Source of the DNA: Sphaeroforma sirkka
Taxonomy: Eukaryota; Opisthokonta; Ichthyosporea; Ichthyophonida
Length of the DNA: 64,000 nt
Assembly (NCBI GenBank): GCA_001586965.3
Contig: LUCW03001630.1
Coordinates: 63,501 to 127,500, forward strand
Direction: 5' to 3'
Shown: positions 1 through 12,147 of the stretch, piece by piece
How positions within the stretch are numbered: position 1 is the first letter of the stretch
Layout of the letters: the number at the start of each line of letters is the position of its first letter
Made by a program: the position numbers and the translations under genes
The notes under the pieces: generated by a model
What the model saw: the letters and a program-made list of their open reading frames with translations, nothing else
What the model was told of the DNA's origin: nothing
Databases searched by the model: none

Positions 1-128
1 TTCTTCGCTTTGAGGTGCTCATCATGACGTAGGAAGTTGTTGATCTGATCTACAAAAGCCGTAGCTTCTGCCAAGTGGATTTCGTTTACATCCACTCGAT
101 TGAGTCCGTCGTCATTACAATTCATCAT
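1..128 (-). CDS. Possible first exon of a gene running off the left edge (fimbrin/plastin-like start?)
   Basis: On the minus strand an open frame begins with two adjacent ATG codons at 123-128 and stays open to the window edge, giving about 42 residues. The segment AFVDQINNFLRHDEHLKAK resembles the start of the first calponin-homology domain of plastin/fimbrin actin-bundling proteins, where an AFVxxIN motif precedes a short acidic stretch. A TATA-like stretch lies about 40 bases upstream on the minus strand, near 167-176, which fits a gene start. The match is short and from memory of the family pattern only. It may be a chance frame. The rest of the gene is outside the window. Confidence 0.3.
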   Translation of the reverse strand, partial: MMNCNDDGLNRVDVNEIHLAEATAFVDQINNFLRHDEHLKAK

Positions 129-1756
129 TGCGATATATGATTGTGGCTACTGGGCTATTGACGTGCCTTATATAAAGTTATAGGTGACGAGCACTTGTGA
201 ACTTCCTCGTGTGGGTAATAGAGTGAGTGTGTGAATATGTGACAAATTTTGTCACTGCTTGCAAGTATGTGCACGGGCCAATATGCAAAATATCTAAAAT
301 TAAGTATGCTTTGAGCTTGAGCTTCAAAACTTATTGACTCCTACTCTTTCTCAGCTGTAGGCTTATCGATATGTGTATCATCTGTATGATGGTTATGGTG
401 TTAAAAAAATGTCTCATCTCACGAGTCTCTGTCTGTTGGGGGTGAAGCCGTGAAGGAGGATCTTCTTATCTGAACCATCTATACTTCAACCGGTTCGTCG
501 CGAAAGAAATTTTATTTATCACAAACAGACTACAGTCAGACTTCAGTTTTTCTGGGTTTTTTTAAACACAAAAACAATTGTTCGTCGAGAGTACACGAAG
601 AAAATGAAAACGTACTAAATATCAGTGTGATCTATTATAATATTATAAATTTATTTACATAAATATACGCATTGGAAAGTTTTACGCTTTCCTGACAATT
701 CTGCGAAAAATTAGAAAATTTGTATCAATTTATGTACTGATATGCCGTACGGTGTATTTATATATATATTTTTTTATATATTTAGTTATTTACCTGTGCG
801 AGAAAAAAATTATTTCATGTATTTTTTTCAATAAACAAACAATACTGTATGGACATATTTGTAAATAAATAAATATTAGACTGTCAAATATAAGGGCTTA
901 ATATAAGTGCTTTATTGTGGTGCCTGCTCAAGGTATTTGTACTAGGAATTATTTCTGTCATGACTAATTCATGAACAGGGGAAAAAACCTTATTAAGGAA
1001 ACCTCCATTTACATTTTATGTTGTAGTTTATGTTGTACAATACAAGCTTCGTATGGTTTTACTATTATTTTGAACCTTCATTGGTGACCCGGTAATAATA
1101 AATAGTAGCGGATGGTATCACCAAGTCCTGCATTGAGGACAACGTAGAGCAAGGATACACATGTCACTCAATAACACGAGGGCCAGGGACTCCGAGACTC
1201 CTGACTAAAAGACTACGGGGTCGGTACTCGGTCTTGGCACCAATCCTTTTATACATTGGTACTAACTAGGCTGAACCATTGTACGTGTAAACCATCTAAC
1301 TTCTCCTATACGCGTACCTTGAGTGTACTACGACTAAGCTCTACTAGCCAAACTAGGACGAACCCCCAAGAACCCTAGTCATATCTAATCATCACTTTTA
1401 TGTGAACACCTGTAGCTTAGTTTCTCGCAGCACAGTTTAACCATTGTGGTCCAATCTCTTCCCACCTATTATGAGAAGTTTTAAAGACTCATCCTCATCT
1501 TGTTCTTCCTATGGGGAAAGCAAAATTTTGCGAGAATACATTTGCTTTCTTGCGGAGGATGTTCGTGTTGACTTCTTGCTGTGGCATATCGATCAAACTA
1601 TCCAAATTAAAAGGTGTGATGGCTGAACTCGGCTCCGGTACCACGGTGGCAAGTATCAAACGCTATCTAGTTGCATGGTACGGTGCATCCATCCGCCTGT
1701 TTTGCCCGGAGAACGCCTCCAAGCTACTCAACCAGGCGAAACGCCTGAATACATCC
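129..1756. other. Intergenic region, no gene recognised
   Basis: AT-rich sequence with many stops in all frames. The short frames at 1444-1819 show no family features and sit next to LTR-like sequence, so they are probably chance frames. Nothing else could be supported here. Confidence 0.5.
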
Positions 1757-2100
1757 TGTGGACAAAGTGCTCTCTATAGGAGGATAGTTTGGACCGGACC
1801 AGAGGACAACCGGACCTGAGAGAGGATTTTAGAACCAGACAAAAGAACTGGATCAGAGAACCGGACCAATAAGTGGAATAGAGAAGTTAATTAGATAAAA
1901 GTGATGATTCATCCGAAACCATAGAGACGGGTATTTTTACGTGACCAGATGGTAGAGAAAGTCTCGTTCTATATATGATCGTGATTAACAAATATAGCAG
2001 GCTCGCCATTTCCAATGGCACTTCTGACTGAGTTCACTTATTCCAGACTTCACACTCTTAATTAAGCGTAATTCTGTTTTGGCCAAAGTGACCGAACTAC
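1757..2100 (+). repeat. Truncated, diverged LTR copy of the element A family
   Basis: This stretch starts with TGTGGACAAAGT like the two element A LTRs and follows them with scattered differences (the GGACCGGACCAGAGG block and the TTCTGACTGAGTTCACTTATT block are both present). It stops at GACCGAACTAC, a little short of the LTR end, exactly where the 5' LTR of element A begins. Element A therefore appears to have landed in, or recombined with, an older LTR of its own family. Confidence 0.7.
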
Positions 2101-2595
2101 TGTGGACAAAGTACTGCAGACATGGACTTAGGACCGGACCAGAGGACCGGACCTAAGAGGATTTATTGAGGCTCAGGCCTAGGAGGATCTACTATGGCCG
2201 ACCAAAGGCTCAGACCTAAGAGCAGTAGACCCAGAGGCTCAGACCTAAAAGCAGTAGACCCAGAGGCTCAGACCTAAGAGGAATTTATTGATGATCGGGC
2301 CGAGGACCGGGTTAGATAGTAAAATATAGTTTAGAGGAATAGAATGATGACTCACCGAGTGTCATCATTAATTAGTAACTAAGAGACCGGAATTTTAAGT
2401 ATTGAGATTTTTCACAATCTGCCGTTGTTACAGAAAATCTCGTCCTACACAAAGACGTGATTAATAAGTACATCAGACGCGCCATTCATATCGGCACTTC
2501 TGGCTGAGTTCACTTATTTCAGACTTGACACTCTTTATTAAGTGTCACTTGGTTTTGACCACATTTTAAGTGACCAAACTACCGTATTTATTACA
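2101..2595 (+). repeat. 5' LTR of element A (Ty3/gypsy)
   Basis: Direct repeat of 11564-12088, beginning TGTGGACAAAGTACTGCAGA and ending in ATTTATTACA, so it has the usual TG...CA ends. Inside are short tandem units built on AGGCTCAGACCTAAGAG and AGGCTCAGACCTAGGAGGAT. The two LTRs differ by substitutions and by the number of these units, so the insertion is not recent. Confidence 0.85.
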
Positions 2596-2654
2596 CACGT
2601 TCTTTAAAGGTTAACTAACTAAGAAACGACTTAGTTTAGCATTTTTTTACCACA

Positions 2655-4174
2655 ATGACGGTACCCGAAGCCAGACCATCGCCTACGGTGGGCAAGCAAG
2701 CCTGTGCCCAACTGTTGAAACGACTGCTTGGAACAATTCGGCATTTGACCGAGCTATGCAATAGGGTGGAGACAGCATGTGCCAAGACACCGGCACCCGG
2801 AGACGACGACACGGTGAAAATTTATTTGGAGTTGACTCGGCTGCAGTCTGAAGCCCAATACTCAATACAAACCTTGGATGGGATTTCCCGAGCCCCAAAA
2901 TGGATGGCGGATCAAGTAGGCCACTTGAATACGTTGTTGTATGTGAAGGAGGCAAAGGAAAAGAGTTGTCTTCTTAAAGAGCAATCCGTCAACTCCGTAA
3001 GTTGTTACTGACAGAGATTGACACATCTATGCCCCAGGACACGGTCTAGACAATAGTGGATGATGATTTTTCTGAGTCTGAGGTCGAATCAGTAAAGCCG
3101 CACACCTTGGCCTCTCAATATCCAACACAAGCAGAGTTGTCACTAACTAGCCAGCTATCTGATAGCGGGGCTATCAATATAAAGCGAATTAGCTCGGTGA
3201 AGCACAGGATTGGACGCACGAAGCCCATACCTCAAGTGTCTCCTTACGCGAATGTCCATGATACGCGCCGCGAACGATTGCCGAAGAACGCTCAAAATCG
3301 AGACCAGACAATTCCGACTCTTGATGAGATGCCGGCTAATGGTCCGGACTGGTATCAGGCATCAGACGATCATGTTCATGCTACTCGTAGAGCGCAGTTG
3401 TTGACAAACGCTCAAATTCGGGCACAAATATTTCCGACCCCTGATGAGATGCCGCCTAATGATCCGGATTGATATCAGGACTCAAAAACGTTAGTGAAAT
3501 CGCCTGGTAGAAATTTTTTGAACCCAGCGAACCTACACTTGGACATGGCTACCCCTCAAAATTTGTCGTCGTCGGCGAAGCGGTCCTTTGAGACATTTCG
3601 CAGAGTGATGAAATCTCCACGCCAGCAGCCTCACGGTCGAGCGGCAGCGAATTTATTTCGGGATAAATTACAACAGCATCGTCGTACGCAATCTCCCGAA
3701 GAAAGAAAGAAGAATTGTCAGGATAATACTAATATACCTATCAATACGCTGGCTTACCGTAAGCACTTGCCTGCTCACCACGATCGCTACCTAGCAGACC
3801 CGCAGGAGGTGAATCAATGTAAGACATCACCACCTACGGAGGCATGCATTAATGAATCTACCGCGGCAGAGATGAAAACGCAGGTATTCCTTCTCACCCA
3901 ACATATGATGCAAGCAGAAGCTGCGGGACGCACTGAAGACGCCCGTGCGTTGCAGGGTTTGATTCGTACAACTGGCGAGACGTTAAACACTTGCACAATA
4001 ACGGTCGACAAACGAACACCCAAGGAATGGCCACCTAATCCACAGGGCAGTTATTGTTTGGATAATCCGCAAAAATGACAGCTGCATGCGTTTGTTTTGG
4101 ATTGGCATAAGAATGCAAATTTTCACAAATTAGACCCGATTCATATGCAAATGGGCCTCCATAGATATAATATT
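2655..4174 (+). pseudogene. Element A gag-like region, N-terminal part (broken)
   Basis: A gag-like polyprotein starts at ATG 2655, about 60 bases after the 5' LTR. The first frame (118 codons) ends at 3011. Coding character continues in another frame from 3056 to 3472, and after a TGA in the same frame from 3494 to 4078. After one more TGA it runs on to 4174, where element X has been inserted. The middle part holds two copies of a roughly 40-residue repeat containing RRxxLxxNAQxRxQ and DEMPxNxPDWYQ. A diverged copy of the start is seen at 12148. No nucleocapsid finger is present in this half; a Cys/His cluster lies after the insertion. Gag identity rests on position between LTR and protease. 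Confidence 0.65.
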
Positions 4175-5690
4175 ATTAGAAAACGTACCCGTAAATCTGT
4201 ATGTACATTTAGTGACTTTTCCATGTAGGGATAGTATTATTTATTTCAAAAAATGACAAGTATGTATATTACAATGTATGAACATATGGTATGGCTCTCA
4301 TAGTCGCTGTAGTGGTTCAGGAAAGATTAGCGTTTGCCGGGATTTTCGGGTTAGGTGAGAAGAGGTTTGCATTATGCTTTGCTTGGTAAGCCTTCTGGAG
4401 ACGATCCGCGGTAGATTGGAGGATGTCTGCGTTAGTGGAATTGACAAGTGGGATCAGTAGTGCATCCATGCTGCGGTCAGAATTTTTGGCGCTCGTTCAT
4501 GTGTGCAGCGGGCCTCCCGCTTGGTGCGGAGATAATGGATTAAAGCTGCTTTCGTAGCGTCGGGATGTTGTTGGGAGCGGGGGGGTCGATGTTTTCATCA
4601 AGCTGCCATTTCCATGTAAGTGCTGCATGTCGTTTTACCTGGGCGACAGCGTCGCTAGGAATACAAAGGCGGATGAAACTGGTGGAGCTTCCGCGGTGAT
4701 TTTGTTGAGATACCGATTTAGACGGAAGATACCAGAGAAAGTGGTGGCGATTGAGGACTGTTTGGGCATGCCAGTACTTTTCAAATACTGATTGGGATGG
4801 GGGCTTGTCGTTAGAAAAAATTGCTCGGAAGAAGAGCCATACCGGAGGTTTGTCATCCATTTCATGAAGAGTTTTGTCCGGCATCGGGCGGCCCACCACT
4901 TTCGTCAAAAGGTGTTCGGGTACTGGCGGCTGCGGTTGGGACTGAGAAGCTGGTAGGGTCGGGCGTTTTTTAGGGCTCGGTTTTGTAGGTTTGTCCACTT
5001 TTGAGCGGTAGCTGGGAGGCTCACTGCTGCTATTGGGCGCCTGTGACTGCGGTCTTTTTGCAGGCGGAGCAGGCGGGCTTGTGGAGCCAAATCGGAAAGT
5101 GTCGGGTGTGTCTTTATCTATAGGTGCACGGGTTTGGGACTTAAGGTCCCGGAGTTTGATTCAAGGTTGGGTACTTTTGCACAGAGGTTAATAAGCATTT
5201 GGTGTATGGTTGATTTCCATTGGTCATCAGTCAAAGCCTCCTTGGAGATGGGCCTATCATTGTTCGGGGTTGTTAGAGCCGGTCCCAAAATTTGATTGAG
5301 ATTGGACTGTAGAGTACTGACCTGGGCAGAGAGGTTTGTGATCGATTTTTGTATGTCCAATTTCCATTGGTCATTGGGTAAGGAGTCGTTGGGGACGAAC
5401 GTCTCAATTGGGGATTCGGCCTGGCCCGACATTTTTTTCGCGGATGTGGGACTGTGGGGCTGTGGGAGTGTGGGTCCCCAGACTCCCTACTGTATTTTAT
5501 TTTTTTGATTGGAAATCCAAATTTCAAGTCAACGTTTTGGTGGGGTCTGTGGGTTTTTTGAGAGTGGTATTCAGTTCTACACTGGTGACCTACTGATCAC
5601 CGAGATTTACGTTTCGGAGACGAAAATTTGAATCAAAGGTCCATCGTGAAAAATAAATATGGGGAAGTTGAAAAATAAATATGGGGAAGT
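4175..5690 (-). mobile_element. Element X, copy 1 (inserted in element A gag)
   Basis: Almost base-for-base identical to 29501-31033. Both copies start at ATTAGAAAACGTACCCG and end in tandem 21-bp units ending ATATGGGGAAGT (two units here, three in copy 2). The copy splits the gag region of element A. I see no target-site duplication and no terminal inverted repeat at these borders. The only long frame is on the minus strand, so the tandem units form the 5' end of the element in coding orientation. No reverse transcriptase or transposase is encoded. Confidence 0.85.
4540..5432 (-). pseudogene. Element X protein, copy 1 (frameshifted)
   Basis: Minus-strand counterpart of the intact 296-aa frame at 29866-30756. 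It starts at ATG 5430-5432 and reads correctly for about 95 codons. A single G missing near 5157 then breaks the frame, and later parts of the protein appear in other frames (down to 4905 and down to 4540). Other differences from copy 2 are a longer T run before the start codon and three extra Gs near 4580. Because copy 2 is intact, this is the decayed partner. Confidence 0.8.
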
Positions 5691-6525
5691 GAACCCTAAA
5701 ACCCTCCATAGGGCACCACAGAAAGAAGGCGCACCCAAGGCACTTTTGGATCGAACAAAAATTGCAGTTCGTGTCGTTCAAGGACGCCACTCCTTATATT
5801 GTACATACACACGAACAAGATCTGGAAGATAACGCATACAGAAATATATTGGCGTTGATGAAGTTAAACCCTTCGGTGTCACTCGAGACCAAACTTTCGA
5901 GATTTTGAACGCAAAGTCGATTTTATGGAAATGCGACAGTACGAGAATCCGTTACAAGTATACCGCAATCATGGTATGCTCAACCTAATTAATCAAGCTG
6001 CGGGGAGTGCATACTACCGTGACACTCTTCGCATGCACACTAACGGGCGAGAATATTCCGCGATACAAATGCGGACACCGTCGGGCAAACCTCTCCCGAC
6101 CATTACAAACCCCAGGGGGTTCCCGTTCACGCACACGGACACGTGTGGAGGCCAACACACGAGCTAATCCGCATGCGCCACTAGCATTGAACCCTAGGGC
6201 TCGTTGTAGGTCGTGTGAGCAGAATCTTCCTCCTGGCCCAGCACACGCACCACGTTGTCCTAAGGTACTGCGAGCACCGACTTCAACGAACACGGGTAGT
6301 CGTACACAACCTGAAGGTGCGCCACAGCACCGTACGTCGGCTGGAGGAACATCCGCGCGCATACAACAGGCGCAGGGTAATAATTTCTGCCCTCGCGTTA
6401 ATCTCGTGGCTGGAGATGATCATATGCCTGATCCGACGCCAGCTGAGGTAGGAGAGAGCGAGGTGATGCACATTCATAATTTGACGTTACGTTTGGTCAA
6501 ATGGCAACAAGAATATTTACAGTAA
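5691..6525 (+). pseudogene. Element A gag-like region, C-terminal part
   Basis: After the X insertion, gag-like coding resumes and is open from about 6007 to 6525. It contains a basic Arg-rich stretch and a Cys/His cluster, CRSCEQNLPPGPAHAPRC (C-x2-C-x9-H-x3-C), which may serve as a nucleocapsid-type zinc binding site although its spacing is not the classical CCHC. The frame overlaps the start of pol by 25 bases (6501-6525). The pol frame lies one base back relative to gag, compatible with -1 frameshift expression. Upstream of 6007 there are stops, so this copy cannot make a full gag. Confidence 0.6.
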
Positions 6526-7547
6526 AAGATAAATTGTTTCCTAATGACAATCTTGTATATGTTACGTTACAAGTCAACGGACATGCGATGCGCACACTCA
6601 TTGATACGGGGGCAAACCGTTCCATTATCACTCAGGCATCCGCAACAAAGGCGCAACTGTCCATTACACCACCGGCTAAGGAGAGTTACATATACCTGGC
6701 GGATAAAGCTTTCCGCACTCCACGCCTAGGCAGGACACACGCCATAACGGTGCAGTATGGTACGAAGTCTGTTGCAGGTTGTACGTTTGAACTTATGAAT
6801 TTACCCGATAACATTGATGTAATTCTGGGAATGAATATTATGGGCGAGTTGGGCTTAGGTCTCACAGGACTATCTACACCATTTCCGGAAATCCATCGTA
6901 ATGTTATGGATGAACTACTCGAACCAATAGACATTCGCATGGCACCAGGCTTGTCCGAGCCTGAGGATATAGGGCAGCGACTACGGAAGTATTTAGATGC
7001 GAACGAGACTATTTTTGACGAAGCTAGATGTGCGCTACCAGGCAGTGATGTGTCCCTTCCCAAACCTCGAGATAAACTGTTGGGCCTTCGACGGCAAACA
7101 CGGAATTCTGTATCGGATAAGTACAAACCACACGTCACACAACAGGTACATAAATGGGAACATGAATTGGTAACCAAGTGCCGTACGTCGGCGTCAGTGG
7201 TCAACCTGCCGTTACTAGCAGTACCATCATTTACACCATCGGGGAAACTCGTTAAGGTTAGGGTGTGTTTGGGTTTGCGACAAATCAACGCCCTTATTCC
7301 GGGCGACCAGTTTACATTACCAAAGGTTAATGAGTTTATCAGTAATTTACGAGGCAAGCGATATTATACCACGCTAGATTTATCTGCGGCATATCACCGC
7401 CTCCCAGTCCACGAGGACTCACAACATATGCTCTCGTTTACTTGGTATAGTCACCAGTTGCAACAGTGGAGGAGGTCATCCGACGGCTTACCGAGAACAA
7501 CTTCAAACTTAACCAGAAGAAGTGTCACTTTGCAGTGCGTGAGGTGA
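6501..7547 (+). pseudogene. Element A pol: protease and start of reverse transcriptase
   Basis: The frame carries a retropepsin with the active-site motif LIDTGANRS near residue 33, followed by the LADKAFRTPRLG segment shared with element B. It enters the reverse transcriptase palm (RVCLGLRQINALIPGDQF, then YYTTLDLSAAYHRLPVH). At about 7443 the frame leaves the family pattern. Comparison with element B shows that roughly 170 bases are missing, including the region that would hold the YxDD catalytic motif. The family sequence resumes in another frame at about 7470 (LTENNFKLNQKKCHFAV). This element therefore cannot encode an active polymerase. Confidence 0.85.
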
Positions 7548-10131
7548 TGGTCCTGGGAAAGAAGGTTTCTGCGGAAGGCATTGATGTTGATCATGAGAAG
7601 CAACAACGATTGATCGACTAGCCAGTGCCACGACGTCAACGGGACATAGCATCTGAATTGGGGTTGGCGAACTTTCTACATGAACACTTACCTAGCTTTG
7701 CACATAAAGTGGCCCTACTGCGATCATTCTCAAAACTCAAGCCGAAAGAACCCATTGGGGATCGTTGGAAACCAGAACATCAACTGGCATGGGATCAGAT
7801 GAAGGAACGAATTGTATCTGCAGTTCGGTTGAACTTCCCGGTTGACGGGGTCCCACTAGAGTTAGAGACCGACGCCAGTGACTACGGTATTGGCGGGGCA
7901 TTGTTTCAGTTAATTGACAATCGCAAGCACTACTTGATGTTCTTTTCGAAGACTCTCAACAAGGCGCAACAGACATACGCAACACCGATGAAGGAACTGT
8001 TAGCACTTACATATGCATTGGTCCACTTCCATGATCACCTAATAGGCCAACGCTTTACGGTGCAAACGGTGCATAAGACGCTGGTATACATGAACACCCA
8101 GTTGAAACTGAATAGTATGCTGCAACGTTGGCATCATATTATTGCGCAATTTAACTTTGTGATAACACATGTCCCAGGAAAATTGAATAAACTATCAGAC
8201 ATGTGGAGCCGGGTTCATGAGGGCACGGCGGATATTAACTTTCCGGGCATCTTCTATACATCATGCTGGACGTTGTACCCTGATTTCTTTGATCAAGTTC
8301 AAACACACTTCGGACCGAACGATGTGGACGCGTTTGCATCCAGCCACAATGCTCAGTTACGTCAATACTGGTCTTACGATAAAAACGGAGGCGCGTTCAA
8401 GTACAATGCATGGATGAATCCCCCATGGCGCCTCATTCATAAGGTACTTCGTAAAGTATTGGCTGATAAGGCACCGGCAACAATATGTCTTCCATTGAAC
8501 ACACGCGCAACATGGTTCCCTCTGCTTCTATCGATGATGCAAGCAGATCCATTGCGAATTCCGCGCACAGCCCATACGTTCTTGAAGCATGGTGTACAGG
8601 CGGGTGGTAAGTACCCATGGGAACATACAGTAGTGGTACGTATCGGCCCTCCGTCGGGATATAAAGTGTCTCCATCGTTTTGGTGTAACTTGGGTCTCGA
8701 GGTACCTGTGTGTGAAGAAGCTAGTAATCGTTATCAAGAGACATGGGCACAACCGGCCATGACTAGACTTACTCGTCAGGTTGCGGAACAAGTACCTGAG
8801 ATTTGTGTGGGGGCGACGGTGATTAATCACCCTGGACATGAGGAGGTTAACCGTCGGGTGCAACTCACTTGGCAGTTTCATGAACAAGGACATGCTGCTC
8901 CAGCGGTTACGATACAACAGATGCGAGACGATGGACATAATTGGGACCAAATGATAATGGAAGAGGTCCGTAAACTATGTTGTACATGTTTAGGTAATGA
9001 CACTATGAAGAAGGGATTTCATCCTTTAATGAGTATTACGGCGCGTTATCCGTGGGACCATATTCAGATGGATCTCATTCCGATGGCAGTGACATCTACT
9101 AAAGGCAACAAGTTTATTTTACATGTCTTGGGATATGGCATCCGGATACTCCATTCTACGGGCGCTACCTGCAAAAGATGCGAAGACGGTGGTAACGGAA
9201 ATAGTATCGGTATTCGGTGAGCATGGCTTTCCCCGGGAAATTCAGAGTGATGAGGGGACTGAGTTTGTCAACAGCATTGTCAGGTCTATCACACGAGCAC
9301 TCGGGATCATATACAAGACATCCCAACCATACCGTCCTCAAACAGTGGGTGCAGCAGAGCGCAGACGTAAGGAGATTCACAAATGTGTACGCGCACTTTG
9401 TGTGGGCTGTCCGGAACTGTGTGATGAACGCTTACCTTTCACCATGCTTTATCAGACCTTCGGATATCACGTCGGCACAAGTCAGCACCATTCAGTGTCT
9501 ACTTTGGGCGCCGCCATGTTCCATTTGCCGACATGACTGATGACTTACCTGATCATATTCCGACCACGAATGATGCATGGCTTAAACGATTGGATGACCT
9601 GGAGAAGACGATTCTGCCGTAACTTCATCAGAAAACTATCAAATATACTGATGCTATGGCGGAGGCCACTGACCAGATGCGGAAGTTTGGTTTAATTGAG
9701 TTTAAGCCTGGAGATGTTGTCATGATACTCGCACAAGGCGCGACTACCAAAGCTATGAAGCCTCTGTCAGGTCCATACGTTGTTCACATTCGTGTAAATC
9801 AGAGTAATCATGTACGAGACAAGGATGGCAGTAAACCACCGGAACTTAGAGACCGTCCTGTTAATGTGGAGATTATTCGGCTAGTCCACCGAGCCACGGA
9901 GCCACCGCTCGATGAATCGCTATAGAGAGAAGGGGATCGACATTCCGACACATCATATCACACCGCCACAATGAGGCAACTCAGCAATCGGAGTAGCTGG
10001 TACGCTGGTTAGAGGGCTCTCCCACATGGGTGACGGCAGATGCGTTTGATGATCCGAACGTAGTGCCTGCATACCGTAAGCGGATTCAAACTCGTGAGAG
10101 TCGACGACAGCGACGGCTGGTACAAGGTTAA
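7548..10131 (+). pseudogene. Element A pol: RNase H, NPPW domain, integrase, chromodomain
   Basis: The RT thumb is followed by a TAG at 7619-7621 where element B has Trp. An open frame (7625-9220) then carries RNase H (ETDASDYGIGG, then FSKTLNKAQQTYATPMKELLAL), an extra domain with MNPPW at 8414-8428, and the integrase HHCC finger (HEQGHAAPA... CCTCLGND). Near 9130 the frame shifts and the integrase core continues to 9536 with QSDEGTEF and GAAERRRKEI. After another shift come the GPY/F module (SGPYVVHIRV) and a chromodomain ending at 10131, with stops at 9620-9622 (TAA) and 9994-9996 (TAG). This order is that of chromoviruses, apart from the extra NPPW domain. Confidence 0.85.
8270..8720 (+). 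other. NPPW (adenine methyltransferase-like) domain in element A pol
   Basis: Between RNase H and the integrase finger lies about 150 residues not found in ordinary Ty3/gypsy pol proteins. Visible anchors are HFGPNDVDAFASSHNAQ, then AWMNPPW at 8408-8428, then ICLPLNTRATWFPLLL and WEHTVVVRIGPP. The [DN]PPW motif and its position after an acidic D-x-F-A strand recall the catalytic motif of N6-adenine methyltransferases, and the Dam-like MT domain of DIRS retrotransposons. Activity and true homology are inference. The conservation of NPPW in elements A, B and the remnant at 13064-13075 is directly seen. Confidence 0.6.
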
Positions 10132-11563
10132 AGCGGCCTTGGTAGGTGGTATGTCTGGCCGGGGCTGCGTCCTTACTGCACGCATGGGTGACGAATGCAC
10201 GAGTATACCTATACTCAACCGATAATATTGACAAAGTAAACTGGTATAGACATATATACGATAGCAGCTTACTTGACGTTGCCGTGATCTGACATATTAT
10301 CTATCAATTAACCAGGTACTACATCAAAATACAAATTATAAACAGACAATTAATATTAAAACATCATAATCATTGCCTATTCCTTGGCTTAATACCCTTA
10401 TAATTAGGATGTGACGTCATAAGGCGTCTCACATGCCATGCCTACCACATAACATGAGTTATGATACGATATAGAATACACGAGCCAAAAATAACATAAT
10501 GGATGAATATACACCACTAAAGCACGTACTATTAGTGGATCATAACACAAAATCATCATACAAACGATTGCCATCGAATTTAGAAATCTAACATATTATC
10601 GATGGTATTATATACACATAACAATCAGTAGAACAACCATTGATAGTTTATTGCAAGAAACATACATACACATCAACATTACACTATCACTTAGCTTACA
10701 CAAACACATAAAACAAAATAAAGTAACAAAGGAGAACAGAAAAGAACAATAGCACTAATACCATTATAAATATTAACCGAGCTAATGTAAATCACAAAAC
10801 AGTACAGTAATATATATATCACTTTCATGTAAGCACGGAAAAACAACAAAGATATCAACACCTGCACTCGACGATACCTCGAGCGCTTATACAATTATTA
10901 GTCCGCAACATATATAAACGTTATACCGTTTAAACGTTACTCCAACAAAAGACAATCATAGTCGAATACGTGTGGTATGCCCAATTTAGGCACACACATT
11001 GAGACTATAGTATCACTCGCCTATTACACATAGGACGTTATAAATAGTAACGAATTACGAGAATTTACATCAAGAATTGTAATTTTTCATTTATTTATTT
11101 AATGTTAACGAAAGTCGTAAATTATTGAGTATAATTTTGATCCCAGACAACAGTAGGGTGGAATAACGACACTATAAATTTACTAATGTTGTTATTTGTA
11201 ATTATTCAGTTATTTATTTATTTTCTATAAAATAATATATATATATATATATATATATATTCATAGTAACAATAATAACGATAGGAAGATATGAAAACAA
11301 CACTAGGTAGATTTACGACTGTTATTTGTTTCAATTTTTTCGATACAAAACCGGTACTTGTTGTCTGTTTATAGTTGACTGAGTGATATTGTTCGCACAA
11401 GTTAATTACGACAATATGTAATAATTGCTCAATAATAATTCTAACGATGCAATAACCCCACTGTGCGTGCAGGATATTACAGTTATATTTTTATTACATA
11501 ATTATCACAGAATTGTGGAGTAAATAACTATTGGAATAATACCAGCACTCAACTTGGCGGGGC
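10132..11563. other. Element A 3' noncoding region
   Basis: About 1.4 kb between the end of the chromodomain and the 3' LTR. It is AT-rich and stop-dense on both strands, with a short TA run at 11236-11262. A G-rich tract (GGCGGGG, 11557-11563) touches the 3' LTR and could be the remains of the polypurine tract. No gene is visible. Confidence 0.5.
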
Positions 11564-12088
11564 TGTGGACAAAGTACTGCAGACAGGGACTTAGGACCGG
11601 TCCAGAGGACCGGACCTAAGAGGATTTGTTGAGGCTCAGACCTAGGAGGATCTACTATGGCCGACCAAAGGCTCAGACCTAGGAGGATCTACTATGGCCG
11701 ACCAAAGGCTCAGACCTAGGAGGATCTACTATGGCCGACCAAAGGCTCAGACCTAAGAGCAGTAGACCCAGAGGCTCAGACCTAAGAGGAATTTATTGAT
11801 GATCGGGCCGAGGACCGGGTTAGATAGTAAAATATAGTTTAGAGGAATAGAATGATGACTCACCGAGTGTCATCATTAATTAGTAACTAAGAGACCGGAA
11901 TTTTAGATATGGAGATTTTTCACAATCTGCCGTTGTTAGAGAAAATCTCGTCCTACACAAAGACGTGATTAATAAATACAGCAGACGCGCCATTCATATC
12001 GGCACTTCTGACTGAGTTCACTTATTTCAGACTTAACACTCTTTATCAAGTGTCACTTGGTTTTGGCCAAACTGCTGTATTTACTACA
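11564..12088 (+). repeat. 3' LTR of element A
   Basis: Direct repeat of 2101-2595, starting TGTGGACAAAGTACTGCAGA and ending TTTACTACA. It is about 30 bp longer because a roughly 36-bp unit (GGCTCAGACCTAGGAGGATC plus CTACTATGGCCGACCAAA) is present three times at about 11630-11745 rather than once. A second gag-like remnant follows directly downstream, so this LTR also appears to act as the 5' LTR of another copy of the family. Confidence 0.85.
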
Positions 12089-12147
12089 TTAAGCTCCTCA
12101 CAGGGTAAGCTAACTAAAACTGAATAGGTATGTAATTTTGTTACACG

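Noticed and set aside
6686-7357. Minus-strand 223-codon frame
   Set aside because: It is a shadow of the element A protease/RT frame on the plus strand.
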